DNA of 64,000 bases from Arthrobacter rhizosphaerae (GTDB lineage: Bacteria; Actinomycetota; Actinomycetes; Actinomycetales; Micrococcaceae): NCBI RefSeq assembly GCF_023062595.1, contig NZ_JALLAN010000021.1, positions 1-64,000 on the forward strand, in the 5' to 3' direction. Positions 15,269-24,265 of this stretch are shown here, piece after piece. Each line of letters begins with the position of its first letter. Within the stretch, counting starts at the first letter, position 1. The notes below the pieces were generated by a model. That model ran no database searches and was not told the DNA's origin. It saw only the letters and a program-made list of their open reading frames with translations. The translations under genes and the position numbers were made by a program.

Positions 15269-16795
15269 TTAGTCGAGCAGCAGGGCAGGCTCTTCGAGAA
15301 TGGCCGCGACGTCCGCCATGAACCGTGCCGAAAGATCCCCATCCACCACGCGGTGGTCAAATGAGCCGCCCAAGGTGGTGATCCAGCGCGGGATGACCTC
15401 TCCGTCCAGCACCCATGGCTTCTGCTTGATGGTGCCGAAGGCGACGATGGCTACCTCGCCGGGATTGATAATGGGGGTTCCCGTATCGATACCCAGCGCA
15501 CCGATGTTCGTGACAGTGAGCGTCCCGCCCTGCATCTGCGCCGGCTGGGTCTTGCCTGCGCGTGCAGTTGTGGCGAGGTCGTTGAGGGCCAGGGCCAGCT
15601 CCTTGAGGGAGAGGTCCTGGGCATTCTTGATGTTGGGCACCATGAGGCCGCGCGGAGTGGCGGCGGCAATCCCCAGGTTCATGTAGTGCTTAACATGGAT
15701 TTCCGCGGTATCACTGCCATCGGTGCTGTCCACCCACGTGGCGTTGACGCTCGGATTACGCGCCGCAGCCCAGATGACCGCCTTCGCAAGGATCAGGAGC
15801 GGGGAGACCCGGATGCCCTCAAAATCGCGTGATACTTTGAGCCGTTTCACGAACTCCATGGTCCGGCTGGCATCAACATCCACAAAGATGCTGACGTGCG
15901 GAGCCGAGAACGCAGACTCCACCATCGCCTTGGCCGTAGCCTTTCGGACACCCTTGACCGGGATGCGCTCGATGCGCTGGTCCTGGGGCTTGCCGGACTT
16001 GCCCCAAAACGAATCGGCTTTATCCAGTTCGGCGTCGCGCTGCGATTGGTAGCTCACCAGGTCCTCCCGGGTGACCTCTCCGCGGGCACCCGTGGGGACA
16101 ACGTCCGAGAGGTCGATGCCAAGATCCCGTGCGATCTTGCGCACTGGAGGCTTAGCCAGGACCTTGTTCACCAGCCCACTGATGGTCCCGCCAAGTGTCT
16201 GGCGGTCCCCTTCTGCAATGGTGCCGGGCGTGCCTGTTGGCTCCGGGGTTTCCATTCGCGGAGCTTGCGGAGGCACGACGGCGGCCGGCAGCTCAGCGGC
16301 AGGAGGGGCAGCAGGCGACAAAACTGCCGGGATGTTTGTGCCCGAGGCCTTACGCGGCCGGCGCTTCACGGCGTCGGCCTTGGGACCGGATCCGACCAGC
16401 GGTCCGCCCGCCTCCGGGCCCGTGCCGGGGGTGTCCTCGGGCAGCTTGCCGTACAGCGGAGCTGCTGGCACCGAAGCGGCCGGCGCCGAAGCGGGGGGTT
16501 CTGCTGTCCGGAGGGCAGGGGCCGGTACGTCAGCGGGAGTTGGGTCACCGGCGATCGCATCGCTGACGCTGATGATGGGGGTGCCGACGTCGATGGTCAC
16601 GCCCTCGGGTACCAGCAGTTCGGTGACGGTACCGGCGAAGGGCGAGGGGAGCTCGACGAGCGACTTAGCGGTTTCAATCTCGCAAAGGACGTCGTTGATA
16701 GCCACAGTGTCGCCGGCCTTGACCTTCCAGGAGACGATTTCAGCCTCGGTCAGCCCTTCACCCACATCGGGGAGGTTGAACTTGTTCAGAGTCAT
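15269..16795 (-). CDS. bkdC: Branched-chain 2-oxoacid dehydrogenase E2 (dihydrolipoamide acyltransferase)
   Basis: The 508-residue E2 core transfers the acyl group from E1 via lipoamide to CoA. Residues 1-80 are one lipoyl domain with the lipoylated Lys in CEIETAKSLVELPSP. A long Ala/Pro linker follows, then an E1/E3-binding domain (VRKIARDLGIDLSDVVPTG), then the catalytic domain ending in GGSFDHRVVDG with the active-site His and Asp. ATG 16795, preceded by AGGACCCC, starts at the lipoyl domain; upstream in-frame codons overlap nothing meaningful. It is last in the E1a-E1b-E2 operon. No E3 (lpd) gene is adjacent. Branched-chain rather than pyruvate specificity is judged from the operon type. 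Confidence 0.88.
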   Translation of the reverse strand: MTLNKFNLPDVGEGLTEAEIVSWKVKAGDTVAINDVLCEIETAKSLVELPSPFAGTVTELLVPEGVTIDVGTPIISVSDAIAGDPTPADVPAPALRTAEPPASAPAASVPAAPLYGKLPEDTPGTGPEAGGPLVGSGPKADAVKRRPRKASGTNIPAVLSPAAPPAAELPAAVVPPQAPRMETPEPTGTPGTIAEGDRQTLGGTISGLVNKVLAKPPVRKIARDLGIDLSDVVPTGARGEVTREDLVSYQSQRDAELDKADSFWGKSGKPQDQRIERIPVKGVRKATAKAMVESAFSAPHVSIFVDVDASRTMEFVKRLKVSRDFEGIRVSPLLILAKAVIWAAARNPSVNATWVDSTDGSDTAEIHVKHYMNLGIAAATPRGLMVPNIKNAQDLSLKELALALNDLATTARAGKTQPAQMQGGTLTVTNIGALGIDTGTPIINPGEVAIVAFGTIKQKPWVLDGEVIPRWITTLGGSFDHRVVDGDLSARFMADVAAILEEPALLLD

Positions 16796-16856
16796 GGGGT
16801 CCTCGGTTTCGAAACGATCAAGGGCGGCATTGGGACATGCTGCAGGCGGGCTGGAT

Positions 16857-17837
16857 TCAGTAGGCCAGGGCGCGGTCCAGCGCCTCAAGAATCCTGTCGA
16901 TGTCCGGCAGGTAATCCTCTTCCACCTTGGCAACGGGATAGGGCATGTGGAAGCCTCCCACCCGAATCACGGGAGCCTCCAGCGACAGGAACGCCCGCTC
17001 GCTGATCCGCGCCGCGATTTCGCCGCCGATTCCACCAAAGGTGGGGGCCTCGTGGGCCACGATCAGCCGGCCGGTCTTCTTCACGGACTCCGTAACGGTA
17101 TCGAAATCGATGGGCGAAATGGAACGCAGGTCGATGACTTCCACGCTTCGGCCGTCGTCCTCCGCCGCGTTTGCCGCTGCAAGGGCAACCGGAACCAGTG
17201 GGCCATACGCGACGACAGTGGCGTCCTGTCCTTCCCGGATCACGTGCGCTTTGAAAGGATCATCGGCGAGCCCGGGGGCCTGGGTGTCGACGTCGCCCTT
17301 GAGCCAGTACCTGCGCTTGGGCTCAAAGACAATAACGGGGTCCTGGCACTCCACGGCCTGCTGGATCATCCAATACGCGTCATGGGCGTTGGATGGCGTG
17401 ATGATGCGAAGACCTGCAGTATGCGCGAACAGTGCCTCGGGTGATTCCGAGTGGTGTTCGACCGATCCGATGCCGCCACCGTAGGGAATGCGGATAACTA
17501 CCGGAACGGTGAGGTTGCCGTGGCTGCGGGCATGCATTTTGGCCAGCTGGGTGGTGATCTGGTTGAACCCGGGGAACACGAAGCCGTCGAACTGGATTTC
17601 GCAGACGGGACTGTAGCCACGCAAGGCCAGACCGATGGCTGTACCGATAATGCCGGACTCAGCCAGGGGAGTGTCTACGACGCGGTCGGCACCGAATTCC
17701 CCGATCAGCCCGTCAGTGACACGGTAGACGCCGCCGAGGGGTCCGATGTCCTCGCCCATGAGCAGGGACTTCGGGTTGTTGGCCAATACTGCCCGGAGGC
17801 CTTCGTTGATCGCCTTCGCGATGGTCATGGTGGTCAT
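16857..17837 (-). CDS. bkdB: 2-oxoisovalerate dehydrogenase E1 component, beta subunit
   Basis: The 326-residue beta subunit of the heterotetrameric E1. It starts TIAKAINEGLRAVL, then has LLMGEDIG and VVDTPLAESGIIGTAIGLALRGYSPVCEIQF, with the conserved Glu near the TPP thiazolium. IPYGGGIGSVEHHSESPEA and ITPSNAHDAYWMI follow. The pattern matches BkdA2/PdhB. Its ATG at 17837 shares one base with the E1 alpha stop codon, so the two are translationally coupled. It works with the alpha subunit to decarboxylate branched-chain 2-oxoacids from Val, Leu and Ile breakdown. Confidence 0.9.
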   Translation of the reverse strand: MTTMTIAKAINEGLRAVLANNPKSLLMGEDIGPLGGVYRVTDGLIGEFGADRVVDTPLAESGIIGTAIGLALRGYSPVCEIQFDGFVFPGFNQITTQLAKMHARSHGNLTVPVVIRIPYGGGIGSVEHHSESPEALFAHTAGLRIITPSNAHDAYWMIQQAVECQDPVIVFEPKRRYWLKGDVDTQAPGLADDPFKAHVIREGQDATVVAYGPLVPVALAAANAAEDDGRSVEVIDLRSISPIDFDTVTESVKKTGRLIVAHEAPTFGGIGGEIAARISERAFLSLEAPVIRVGGFHMPYPVAKVEEDYLPDIDRILEALDRALAY

Positions 17838-19054
17838 CAGTGCGCCGCCCCTTCAGCTGCCTCTTCGAATCCTGCGCTGTATTGCTCGAACCAGGCGAGC
17901 TCCTCAGCGACCAACGGGTGTGATTCCACATAGGCGTTCGCGAAGGCCGCCCTGATGTCAGGTGTCTCGAGGTCGTGGGTGGTGCGGCGTACATAGGAGG
18001 CGAGTTCGTCGCCGTCGGCCTTGACCTGCTCGAAGAAGGCGTCATCCGCCAAGCCCGCGGCACGCAGGTAAACCTCAAGCCTCGCAAGAGGATCCTTCGC
18101 CCGCCAGGCGTCCTCTTCGGAGGAAAGCCTGTATTTGGTGGGGTCATCCGCGGTGGTGTGCGCACCGAGCCGGTACGTGAAAGCCTCGATCAAAACAGGG
18201 CCCTTGCCAGAACGGGCGTGCTCAAGTGCCCACTCCGTCACGGCGTGTACGGCGATGACATCATTGCCGTCCACGCGAATGCCGGGGAAGCCGTAGCCCT
18301 TGGCACGGTTGGAGAGCGGAACGCGGGTCTGCACGGCGCTGGGGACGGAGATCGCCCAGTGGTTGTTCTGGCAGAAGAACACCACGGGAGCGTTATAGGA
18401 GGAGGCAAAGACCATGGATTCGTGCACGTCGCCCTCTGAGCTGGCTCCGTCGCCGAAGTACGCCATTACGGCAGCGGGCGGCTCCGTTCCCGCTGGATCC
18501 GAGGCGGCAGCCAGCTTCTGGTCACGCTGGATCCCCATCGCGTACCCCACCGCATGGAGGGTCTGGGCAGCAAGAACGAGGGTGTACAGATGGAAGTTGG
18601 TGTCCTTGGGATTCCATCCACCGTTGGAGACACCGCGGAACTGCCGTAGGAGTTCGGACAGGTCAACGTTCCTTGTGAGGGCAACGCCGTGTTCCCGATA
18701 TGTGGGGAAGATGTAGTCTTGGGGCTGGCTGGCCCGGCCTGAGCCGATCTGGGCTGCCTCTTGTCCCGTCAGTGGTACCCAAAGTGCCAGTTGTCCCTGC
18801 CGCTGAAGGGCTGTGGCCTCCTGGTCGAACCGCCTGATCGCAGCCATGTCCGCATAGAAGCCGCGGAGTTTGCCGGCGTCGAGCTTTTCAGCGTACTCCG
18901 AGAAAACAGGGTCGCTGCCCAAGGTTCCGTCCGGGCCCAGCAGCTGCACCATCTGGGCATCGGGTTCCCCCATCGCAGCCTCAGCTTCCGCCTCGAGCTG
19001 GTCGTCTACCTCGGTTCCGTCGAACTCGGTGGAGGGCAGATGTGTGGCGCCCAT
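17837..19054 (-). CDS. bkdA: 2-oxoisovalerate dehydrogenase E1 component, alpha subunit
   Basis: A 405-residue TPP-dependent decarboxylase subunit. The thiamin-diphosphate/Mg motif begins GDGASSEGDVHESMVFAS and ends in QNNHWAIS. PTYREHGVALTRNVD and YRLGAHTTADDPTKY, with the phosphorylation-loop-like serine/threonine region, are also present. An acidic 60-residue N-terminal extension precedes the core. First gene of the bkd operon. A nested palindrome at 19103-19142 lies in its leader, so amino-acid-responsive control is plausible. Pyruvate dehydrogenase of the alpha/beta type is the alternative; the motif set favours branched-chain substrates. Confidence 0.88.
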   Translation of the reverse strand: MGATHLPSTEFDGTEVDDQLEAEAEAAMGEPDAQMVQLLGPDGTLGSDPVFSEYAEKLDAGKLRGFYADMAAIRRFDQEATALQRQGQLALWVPLTGQEAAQIGSGRASQPQDYIFPTYREHGVALTRNVDLSELLRQFRGVSNGGWNPKDTNFHLYTLVLAAQTLHAVGYAMGIQRDQKLAAASDPAGTEPPAAVMAYFGDGASSEGDVHESMVFASSYNAPVVFFCQNNHWAISVPSAVQTRVPLSNRAKGYGFPGIRVDGNDVIAVHAVTEWALEHARSGKGPVLIEAFTYRLGAHTTADDPTKYRLSSEEDAWRAKDPLARLEVYLRAAGLADDAFFEQVKADGDELASYVRRTTHDLETPDIRAAFANAYVESHPLVAEELAWFEQYSAGFEEAAEGAAH

Positions 19055-19102
19055 ACCGTCTCCTTGCTTGCCGCATCAGAATGCGCTGCAATGTCGCTGG
19101 GA

Positions 19103-19142
19103 TATATGCTCTTCAAGGAATACATTCCTGTAGGAGCATATA
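19103..19142. promoter_or_regulatory. Nested palindrome in the bkd operon leader
   Basis: Outer arms TATATGCTC (19103-19111) and GAGCATATA (19134-19142) are perfect. Inside them AGGAAT-AC-ATTCCT (19116-19129) is a second perfect palindrome. A further pair, CTTACT...AGTAAG (19159-19164 and 19173-19178), lies upstream. These sit in the AT-rich promoter region of E1 alpha and look like a regulator-binding site, for example of Lrp/AsnC or GntR type. The regulator is not identified. Confidence 0.5.
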
Positions 19143-19203
19143 TAGTGGCTTACTGTTCCTTACTTTATCCGCAGTAAGGTAACGGAAGGCGCCTCGTTAA
19201 GCG

Positions 19204-20319
19204 CTAGGAACGCTGTGGGGCTTTTGTATAGATCGCACAGAGTTCCAAGAACCGGGTGTTCGCCTCTGTTTCTCCAATGGTGACGCGGACACCTTCGTTC
19301 CCAAAGGCCCTGACCGAGAGTCCTGCTTCTTCTGCCCTACGCGAGAAATCCGAACTGTTTTCACCCAGGTTGAGCCAGACAAAATTGCCCTGCGCTTCAG
19401 GAATGAACCAGCCCAACTCCTTGAGGCCCGCGGTTACCCGGTCCCGTTCATCCACCAGTCCTTGTACCCTTTCTACAACCTGACTGAAGTTCTCCAGGGA
19501 AGTCACAGCCGCAGTTTCCGCTATCTGAGAGACAGCGAAAGGCGTGGCCGCCACCCGCAGGTGCTGTGTCAGATGCGGCTGTGAAATGCTGTAACCCACA
19601 CGAAGTCCTGCCAACCCATGGGCTTTGGAGAACGTCCGAAGCACCACCACGTTCGGGTACTTCCGGTACATATCGATACCCTCGACGGCATCAGGGTCCC
19701 GCACGAATTCCTGATAGGCCTCGTCGATAACCACAATCACGTCAGACGGGACGGCGTTGATGAACCGCTCCGTCTCCTCGGCGTCCAGGCTCGGTCCGGT
19801 GGGGTTGTTGGGAGTGCAGAGAAGAATTACCTTGGTCCGGGCTGAAACTGCGGCGGCCATCGCCTCCAGGTCGTGGCGCCCTTCAGAGGTCACGGGGATC
19901 CTGATGCTCTCGGCGCCCGCGAGGCCCACACAAATGGGATAGGCCTCAAATGAGCGCCATGCATAAATCACCTCGTCCGCCTTGCCGTCCTCGTTCTGGC
20001 CGGCGAATGCGGCAAGGAGCTGGTTCAGGGCGCCCAGGCTTCCCGTGCCTGTAACAATGTCCTCCGCCGGAACAGACAAAAACCCGGCCAGGGCCGTCCG
20101 CAGCCGGGTGCTCAACGGATCAGGGTAGCGATTGAAGTCCTGTTGAGCCGCCATGGCCTTAACGACGGCGGGAATTGGCGGCAGCGGATTTTCATTCGAC
20201 GAAAGCTTGTAACTGGTGATGCCCTCGACGGCGAGGGGCGGCTTTCCAGCAGCGTAGCGCGGCAGCCTGTCTACCACTGGCCGCGGCCTGATACCCGCAG
20301 TCTTTTCTGGTGTCGTCAT
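19204..20319 (-). CDS. HisC-family aminotransferase (histidinol-phosphate/aromatic aminotransferase)
   Basis: From ATG 20319 it is 371 residues. Motifs are KLSSNENPLPP at the N-terminus, YPDP, GTGSLGALNQLL, TPNNPTGP, VVIDEAYQEFV, RTFSKAHGLAGLRVGY with the PLP lysine, and GNFVWLNLG. The set fits the histidinol-phosphate aminotransferase family; actinobacteria also have a closely related aromatic-acid aminotransferase (Pat), and this copy lies outside a his operon, so an aromatic or general role is as likely. An upstream TTG-type start giving 388 residues would add residues with no family match. Confidence 0.85.
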   Translation of the reverse strand: MTTPEKTAGIRPRPVVDRLPRYAAGKPPLAVEGITSYKLSSNENPLPPIPAVVKAMAAQQDFNRYPDPLSTRLRTALAGFLSVPAEDIVTGTGSLGALNQLLAAFAGQNEDGKADEVIYAWRSFEAYPICVGLAGAESIRIPVTSEGRHDLEAMAAAVSARTKVILLCTPNNPTGPSLDAEETERFINAVPSDVIVVIDEAYQEFVRDPDAVEGIDMYRKYPNVVVLRTFSKAHGLAGLRVGYSISQPHLTQHLRVAATPFAVSQIAETAAVTSLENFSQVVERVQGLVDERDRVTAGLKELGWFIPEAQGNFVWLNLGENSSDFSRRAEEAGLSVRAFGNEGVRVTIGETEANTRFLELCAIYTKAPQRS

Positions 20320-20375
20320 GTGAACTAGCCTACTTCCACGTATCTGCGGCCGGCTCGCGTGTGAAAACATGGGGG

Positions 20376-20804
20376 ATGCGTTCTTTTATTGTGCGGGTAA
20401 TAATCAACGGACTGGCTTTGTGGATTGCAAGCTGGATCCTCCCGGGACTGGACATTTCCACGTCGGCAGCAACTGCGGCTGTTGCGCGCACAGGCGTAAC
20501 CGAAGGAACAGACACCATCGGGCTCATCCTCGCGTATTTGTTCATTGGATTGATCTTTGGATTGGTCAACGCTTTCGTGCGCCCCCTGGTCAGCCTGCTG
20601 TCCTTGCCGATCACTATTCTCACGCTCGGGCTGTTCACCATCATCATCAACGCAGCCATGCTTTACCTGACGTCGTGGCTCAGCAGCTACACCCCCGTCG
20701 ACTTCACCATCGACAGCTTTTTCTGGACAGCTATCCTGGCCGCCATCATCATCACCATCATTTCTCTGGTTGCCAGCCGGATTCCGGGAGCCCGCCGCAG
20801 CTAA
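20376..20804 (+). CDS. Phage-holin-family (holin 4) small membrane protein
   Basis: A 142-residue integral membrane protein with about four hydrophobic segments. RSFIVRVIINGLALWIASWILPGL at the start and LIFGLVNAFVRPLVSLLSLPITILTLGLFTIIINAAML in the middle are the typical signature of the widespread holin-4 superfamily of chromosomal membrane proteins. Despite the name, these are not phage lysis genes and no phage genes are nearby. Function unknown. ATG 20376 was chosen; a GTG at 20361 is in frame. The start region is divergent from the HisC-like gene. Confidence 0.8.
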   Translation: MRSFIVRVIINGLALWIASWILPGLDISTSAATAAVARTGVTEGTDTIGLILAYLFIGLIFGLVNAFVRPLVSLLSLPITILTLGLFTIIINAAMLYLTSWLSSYTPVDFTIDSFFWTAILAAIIITIISLVASRIPGARRS

Positions 20805-20840
20805 CGGCCGTCCGGGACAGCCAACAGCTGCCCGGCGCGG

Positions 20841-22289
20841 CTATCGGCCACCGTACGGATAACCTGGATGCCGCTCCTTCCGGGCAGCCGAAACGCGACC
20901 GGCACCGTCCTTCGGCTGAACCTGGGGGTCGCGGACCATGCGGAAGCGGGTAGCCGTGGCAGCACCGCCGGCGCCCACCACTCCGGCCAAGGCTGCGGTT
21001 GACGCAATCAGGGAAGGATCATCGCTGATGGATACCGCCCTCGCCCCTGCTTCGTAGTTGGTAAGTCTGTGCCCGGGCCCCAGCCCGGCTTCCTCGCCTA
21101 ACGGCGTCAGCACGCGATTGGTCAGCGTCACCGTGACCCGGTCCCTGGTATCCGGGCTGGGAACGCCGTCACTTCCCGGCACCCAGTCCTGGCGGTGTTC
21201 CAGATGCAAGCTGCTGATTCCCGGCTGCGGAGTTATTCCACCAACCGGTGAGCCCGCGGTCAGCACATATTTAAGGTCATACTCCGCAAGAAATGCCTTG
21301 TCATTGCTGAGGTTCATGGCATGGACGCCGCCCTGGCTGTAACCGACAGCCACCACCTGATCCTGCACTGTTGCTCCGGCTTGCTGGAGCGCAGCGCGGA
21401 TAGCAGCGCCGGTGTATGCGGAATCGTAGCCAAGCCCTTCAGCGATACCGGCTTCATCGAAGGGATTATCACCGCCTCTGGGTGCACCCGGCTGCGTGCC
21501 CGGAATGATCACAATGAAAGCCTTGTGTCCGTTCTGGACAGTTTGGATGATTTCGATGTGGCCGAGTCCTTCGGCATCGACGCTGCGGGCCCTGGCCAGC
21601 AGACCGGCCGGAGACGCATCGAGAACCATGTCATTTGTCTCTTCCTCTACTGCTTTAACGTGACGGGGCTTAAGGTCCGGAACTCCCCCCTCTGCCATCA
21701 TCCGGATAATGGACGGGACACCGGAGCCCTTGAAGCCAGGACGAAGAGCCGCCGCTGCAGCCAAGGCCAGCTCCGGCCGCACTCCGAGGAGGAGGCCCAG
21801 AGTCAGGGGCACATTACGGGCGAGGGCCTCGGATGTTTCCCTGTTCATGAACCCGGTCAGGCCGGTATCTATGCCCTGGGCAGCCACCAGTTCAAAGGAC
21901 CGCATTCCCATACGGAGATCCTGGCCGCTCTGGCTCTCGGCTGCCTCGTATTCACGCTGACACGCACGCACCTGGCTGCCGATGTCCTGCAGCTCCTGCC
22001 GGACCACCCCGACCGCGCGTCGGCCCTCGCCCACCGCTTCGAGCGCAGCCACTCCGCTGGACCGTGGCTCGTTCCCGTAGTTACACAGCTCCTGCCAGAC
22101 ATTGTGTGTTGCCGCCTCGACCGACGTGAGCGTGCGGGCGAGGACATCCAGTGCTCCTGCGCCCGCTGCAAGCTCGGAAAGCTGGAAGCTGATGCCGCCA
22201 ACCCCGCCCCTGATCGACAGATCCCCGTCAGGCGGCGGCACCTGGGGACGGAGCGGCCCACCTGCACCTCCGGGTGAGATCTCAGCCAT
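20841..22289 (-). CDS. WXG/LXG-like helical domain joined to an alpha/beta hydrolase
   Basis: 482 residues from ATG 22289, whose first base overlaps the stop of the upstream small gene. The first 130 residues are helical and Ala/Glu-rich, like N-terminal domains of ESX-associated or LXG proteins. The C-terminal 230 residues form an alpha/beta hydrolase related to the PE-PPE/lipase type. FIVIIPGTQPG starts the fold, and VVAVGYSQGGVHAM holds the GxSxG nucleophile elbow (Ser318). A late His-containing segment (GLGPGHRLTNYE) could complete the triad. No signal peptide is visible. The pairing with a WXG-like protein suggests non-classical export or a cell-surface esterase. No type VII secretion core gene is in the window. 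Confidence 0.65.
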   Translation of the reverse strand: MAEISPGGAGGPLRPQVPPPDGDLSIRGGVGGISFQLSELAAGAGALDVLARTLTSVEAATHNVWQELCNYGNEPRSSGVAALEAVGEGRRAVGVVRQELQDIGSQVRACQREYEAAESQSGQDLRMGMRSFELVAAQGIDTGLTGFMNRETSEALARNVPLTLGLLLGVRPELALAAAAALRPGFKGSGVPSIIRMMAEGGVPDLKPRHVKAVEEETNDMVLDASPAGLLARARSVDAEGLGHIEIIQTVQNGHKAFIVIIPGTQPGAPRGGDNPFDEAGIAEGLGYDSAYTGAAIRAALQQAGATVQDQVVAVGYSQGGVHAMNLSNDKAFLAEYDLKYVLTAGSPVGGITPQPGISSLHLEHRQDWVPGSDGVPSPDTRDRVTVTLTNRVLTPLGEEAGLGPGHRLTNYEAGARAVSISDDPSLIASTAALAGVVGAGGAATATRFRMVRDPQVQPKDGAGRVSAARKERHPGYPYGGR

Positions 22290-22594
22290 CAGTAACCGCC
22301 CGCCGCAGTCCGCGTGGACCACGCCGCCACGTTCTGGGCATGGTGGCGCACGGCTGCGACCGCATGGTTCAGCTGCTCCATGGCACGGCGCAAGGCCGCA
22401 GCCTGCAGACCTACACTGAGGCGGTAGGCTCGGCCGGCGGGCGACTCCCAACTGGTGAGCTCCAACTGGGAAAGTCTGCGATGTACAGCCTCGATTTCAG
22501 TTATTCCCGCCTCTACCCGGCCTGCCAGCAACTGGACCTCATAGCTCCGCGAAGCGCACTGGTTGAGATCCGCCGGTGTGATGGCGCTGCTCAT
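22289..22594 (-). CDS. Small helical WXG100-like protein, partner of the hydrolase
   Basis: A 101-residue protein predicted to be almost all helix. The centre has LTSWESPAGRAYRLS, where Trp49 and Gly54 sit at a helix-turn-helix hairpin as in WXG100 proteins, but the motif is W-x4-G rather than W-x-G. ATG 22594 follows GGGGG at good spacing. Its stop overlaps the hydrolase start (TGATG), so the two are co-translated. The likely role is a heterodimer partner or chaperone of the hydrolase's helical domain. Not a certain WXG100 member. Confidence 0.6.
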   Translation of the reverse strand: MSSAITPADLNQCASRSYEVQLLAGRVEAGITEIEAVHRRLSQLELTSWESPAGRAYRLSVGLQAAALRRAMEQLNHAVAAVRHHAQNVAAWSTRTAAGGY

Positions 22595-22822
22595 TTTCTG
22601 GACCCCCAAACGTGGATGGGTGACAGCTGCGTCCCCGGAACAATGGCGTCCAGGAACGTAAGAACTGTCACTGAACTTTCACTGTAAGGAACCCTGTTTC
22701 CATCGTGAACAGAGCCTGGAGGCTATGTGGATAAGCGGGCACTACAACCCGTGCCGCTGCTGACTGGAAGTCATACGCTCCCCCGGCTTAGGCAGAGTCG
22801 AAGTTCATGAAAGAATTGCCGC

Positions 22823-24265
22823 ATGCCTCAAACTGCCGCCACAGCTGACACCCGTACGCCTTCCGGACGCATTGCCCTTGCCGCCTCTCCGGTCCAGATT
22901 GCGCTCGGCCCGCTGGACGGCCGGTACCAGTCCGCCGTCGCTCCGCTCGTTGACTACCTGTCCGAAGCGGCCCTGAACCGGGACCGCGTCGCCGTGGAGG
23001 TCGAGTGGCTGATTCACCTCACCGGCAACAATGTTCTTCCGGGAGCCGGGCCCCTCACGCCGGAGCAGCAGGAGCGGCTCCGCACCATCGTCACTGAATT
23101 CGATGCAGCCGCAGTTCAGGAACTGGCGGAGATTGAGGCCGTAACCGTCCACGACGTCAAGGCCGTGGAGTACTACATCGGCCGCAGGCTCCAGGGGATC
23201 GGCATCGAAAACCTCACCGCGCTGGTGCACTTCGGCTGCACGTCCGAGGACATCAACAACCTCTCCTATGCGCTTGGCGTAAAGGGCGCTGTGGAGGACG
23301 TATGGCTGCCGGCTGCAAGGTCGCTGGTGGCCCAGATCGAGAAGATGGCCGAAGACAACCGCGCCGTCCCCATGCTTTCCCGCACGCACGGCCAGCCGGC
23401 CACGCCCACCACGCTGGGCAAGGAGCTGGCCGTCGTCGCGCACCGCCTGAACCGCCAGCTGGATCGGATCGCAAGGACGGAATACCTCGGCAAGATCAAC
23501 GGTGCCACCGGAACCTACGCCGCCCACGTCGCATCCGTGCCCAGTGCTGACTGGCAGCAGGTCTCCAAGTCCTTCGTTGAAGGGCTCGGCCTTACCTGGA
23601 ACCCGCTGACCACACAGATCGAAAGCCACGACTGGCAGGCAGAGCTGTACGCAGACGTCGCCCGCTTCAATCGGATCCTGCATAACGTCTGCACAGACAT
23701 CTGGAGCTACATCTCCATAGGCTACTTCGCACAGGTGCCGGTCGCAGGAGCCACGGGTTCCTCCACCATGCCTCACAAGGTCAACCCCATCCGTTTCGAG
23801 AACGCCGAGGCCAACCTGGAGATCTCCTCCGGGTTGCTGGACGTGCTGGGCTCCACGCTGGTGACGTCCCGCTGGCAGCGTGACCTGACGGACTCCTCTT
23901 CCCAGCGCAACATCGGTGTGGCGTTCGGACATTCGCTCCTCGCCATTTCAAATGTTGCCAAGGGGCTGGAGCGTCTTGATGTGGCTGAGGACGTCCTCGC
24001 CAAGGACCTGGACACCAACTGGGAAGTCCTTGGTGAAGCGATCCAGATGGTGATGCGTGCGGAGGCAATCGCAGGCGTCGAAGGCATGGAGAACCCGTAC
24101 GAACGGCTCAAGGACCTCACCCGCGGCCAGCGCGTCGACGCAGCCCGCATGCGGGAGTTCGTCCAGGGCCTGGGCCTCTCTCCAGAGGCGGAAGCCAGGC
24201 TGCTGGCGCTGACACCGGGTAAGTACACGGGGATCGCCGATCAGCTGGTCGATCATCTGAAATGA
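22823..24265 (+). CDS. purB: Adenylosuccinate lyase
   Basis: Purine biosynthesis lyase that cleaves SAICAR to AICAR and adenylosuccinate to AMP, releasing fumarate. 480 residues. Signatures are ALGPLDGRYQ at the start of the fold, FGCTSEDINN, MLSRTHGQPATPTTLGKE with the conserved His, and the fumarase/lyase signature GSSTMPHKVNPIRFENAEAN with the mobile catalytic loop Ser. The length matches the E. coli-type (longer) PurB. ATG 22823. It overlaps the next gene by four bases, so the two form an operon. Confidence 0.95.
   Translation: MPQTAATADTRTPSGRIALAASPVQIALGPLDGRYQSAVAPLVDYLSEAALNRDRVAVEVEWLIHLTGNNVLPGAGPLTPEQQERLRTIVTEFDAAAVQELAEIEAVTVHDVKAVEYYIGRRLQGIGIENLTALVHFGCTSEDINNLSYALGVKGAVEDVWLPAARSLVAQIEKMAEDNRAVPMLSRTHGQPATPTTLGKELAVVAHRLNRQLDRIARTEYLGKINGATGTYAAHVASVPSADWQQVSKSFVEGLGLTWNPLTTQIESHDWQAELYADVARFNRILHNVCTDIWSYISIGYFAQVPVAGATGSSTMPHKVNPIRFENAEANLEISSGLLDVLGSTLVTSRWQRDLTDSSSQRNIGVAFGHSLLAISNVAKGLERLDVAEDVLAKDLDTNWEVLGEAIQMVMRAEAIAGVEGMENPYERLKDLTRGQRVDAARMREFVQGLGLSPEAEARLLALTPGKYTGIADQLVDHLK

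Noticed and set aside
16071..17444. 457-residue plus-strand frame opposite bkdC and bkdB
   Set aside because: Antisense shadow of the E2 and E1-beta genes, whose motifs are unmistakable.
20376..20804. Phage remnant based on the holin-like gene
   Set aside because: No other phage gene is nearby and this holin-4 class is a common chromosomal membrane family.
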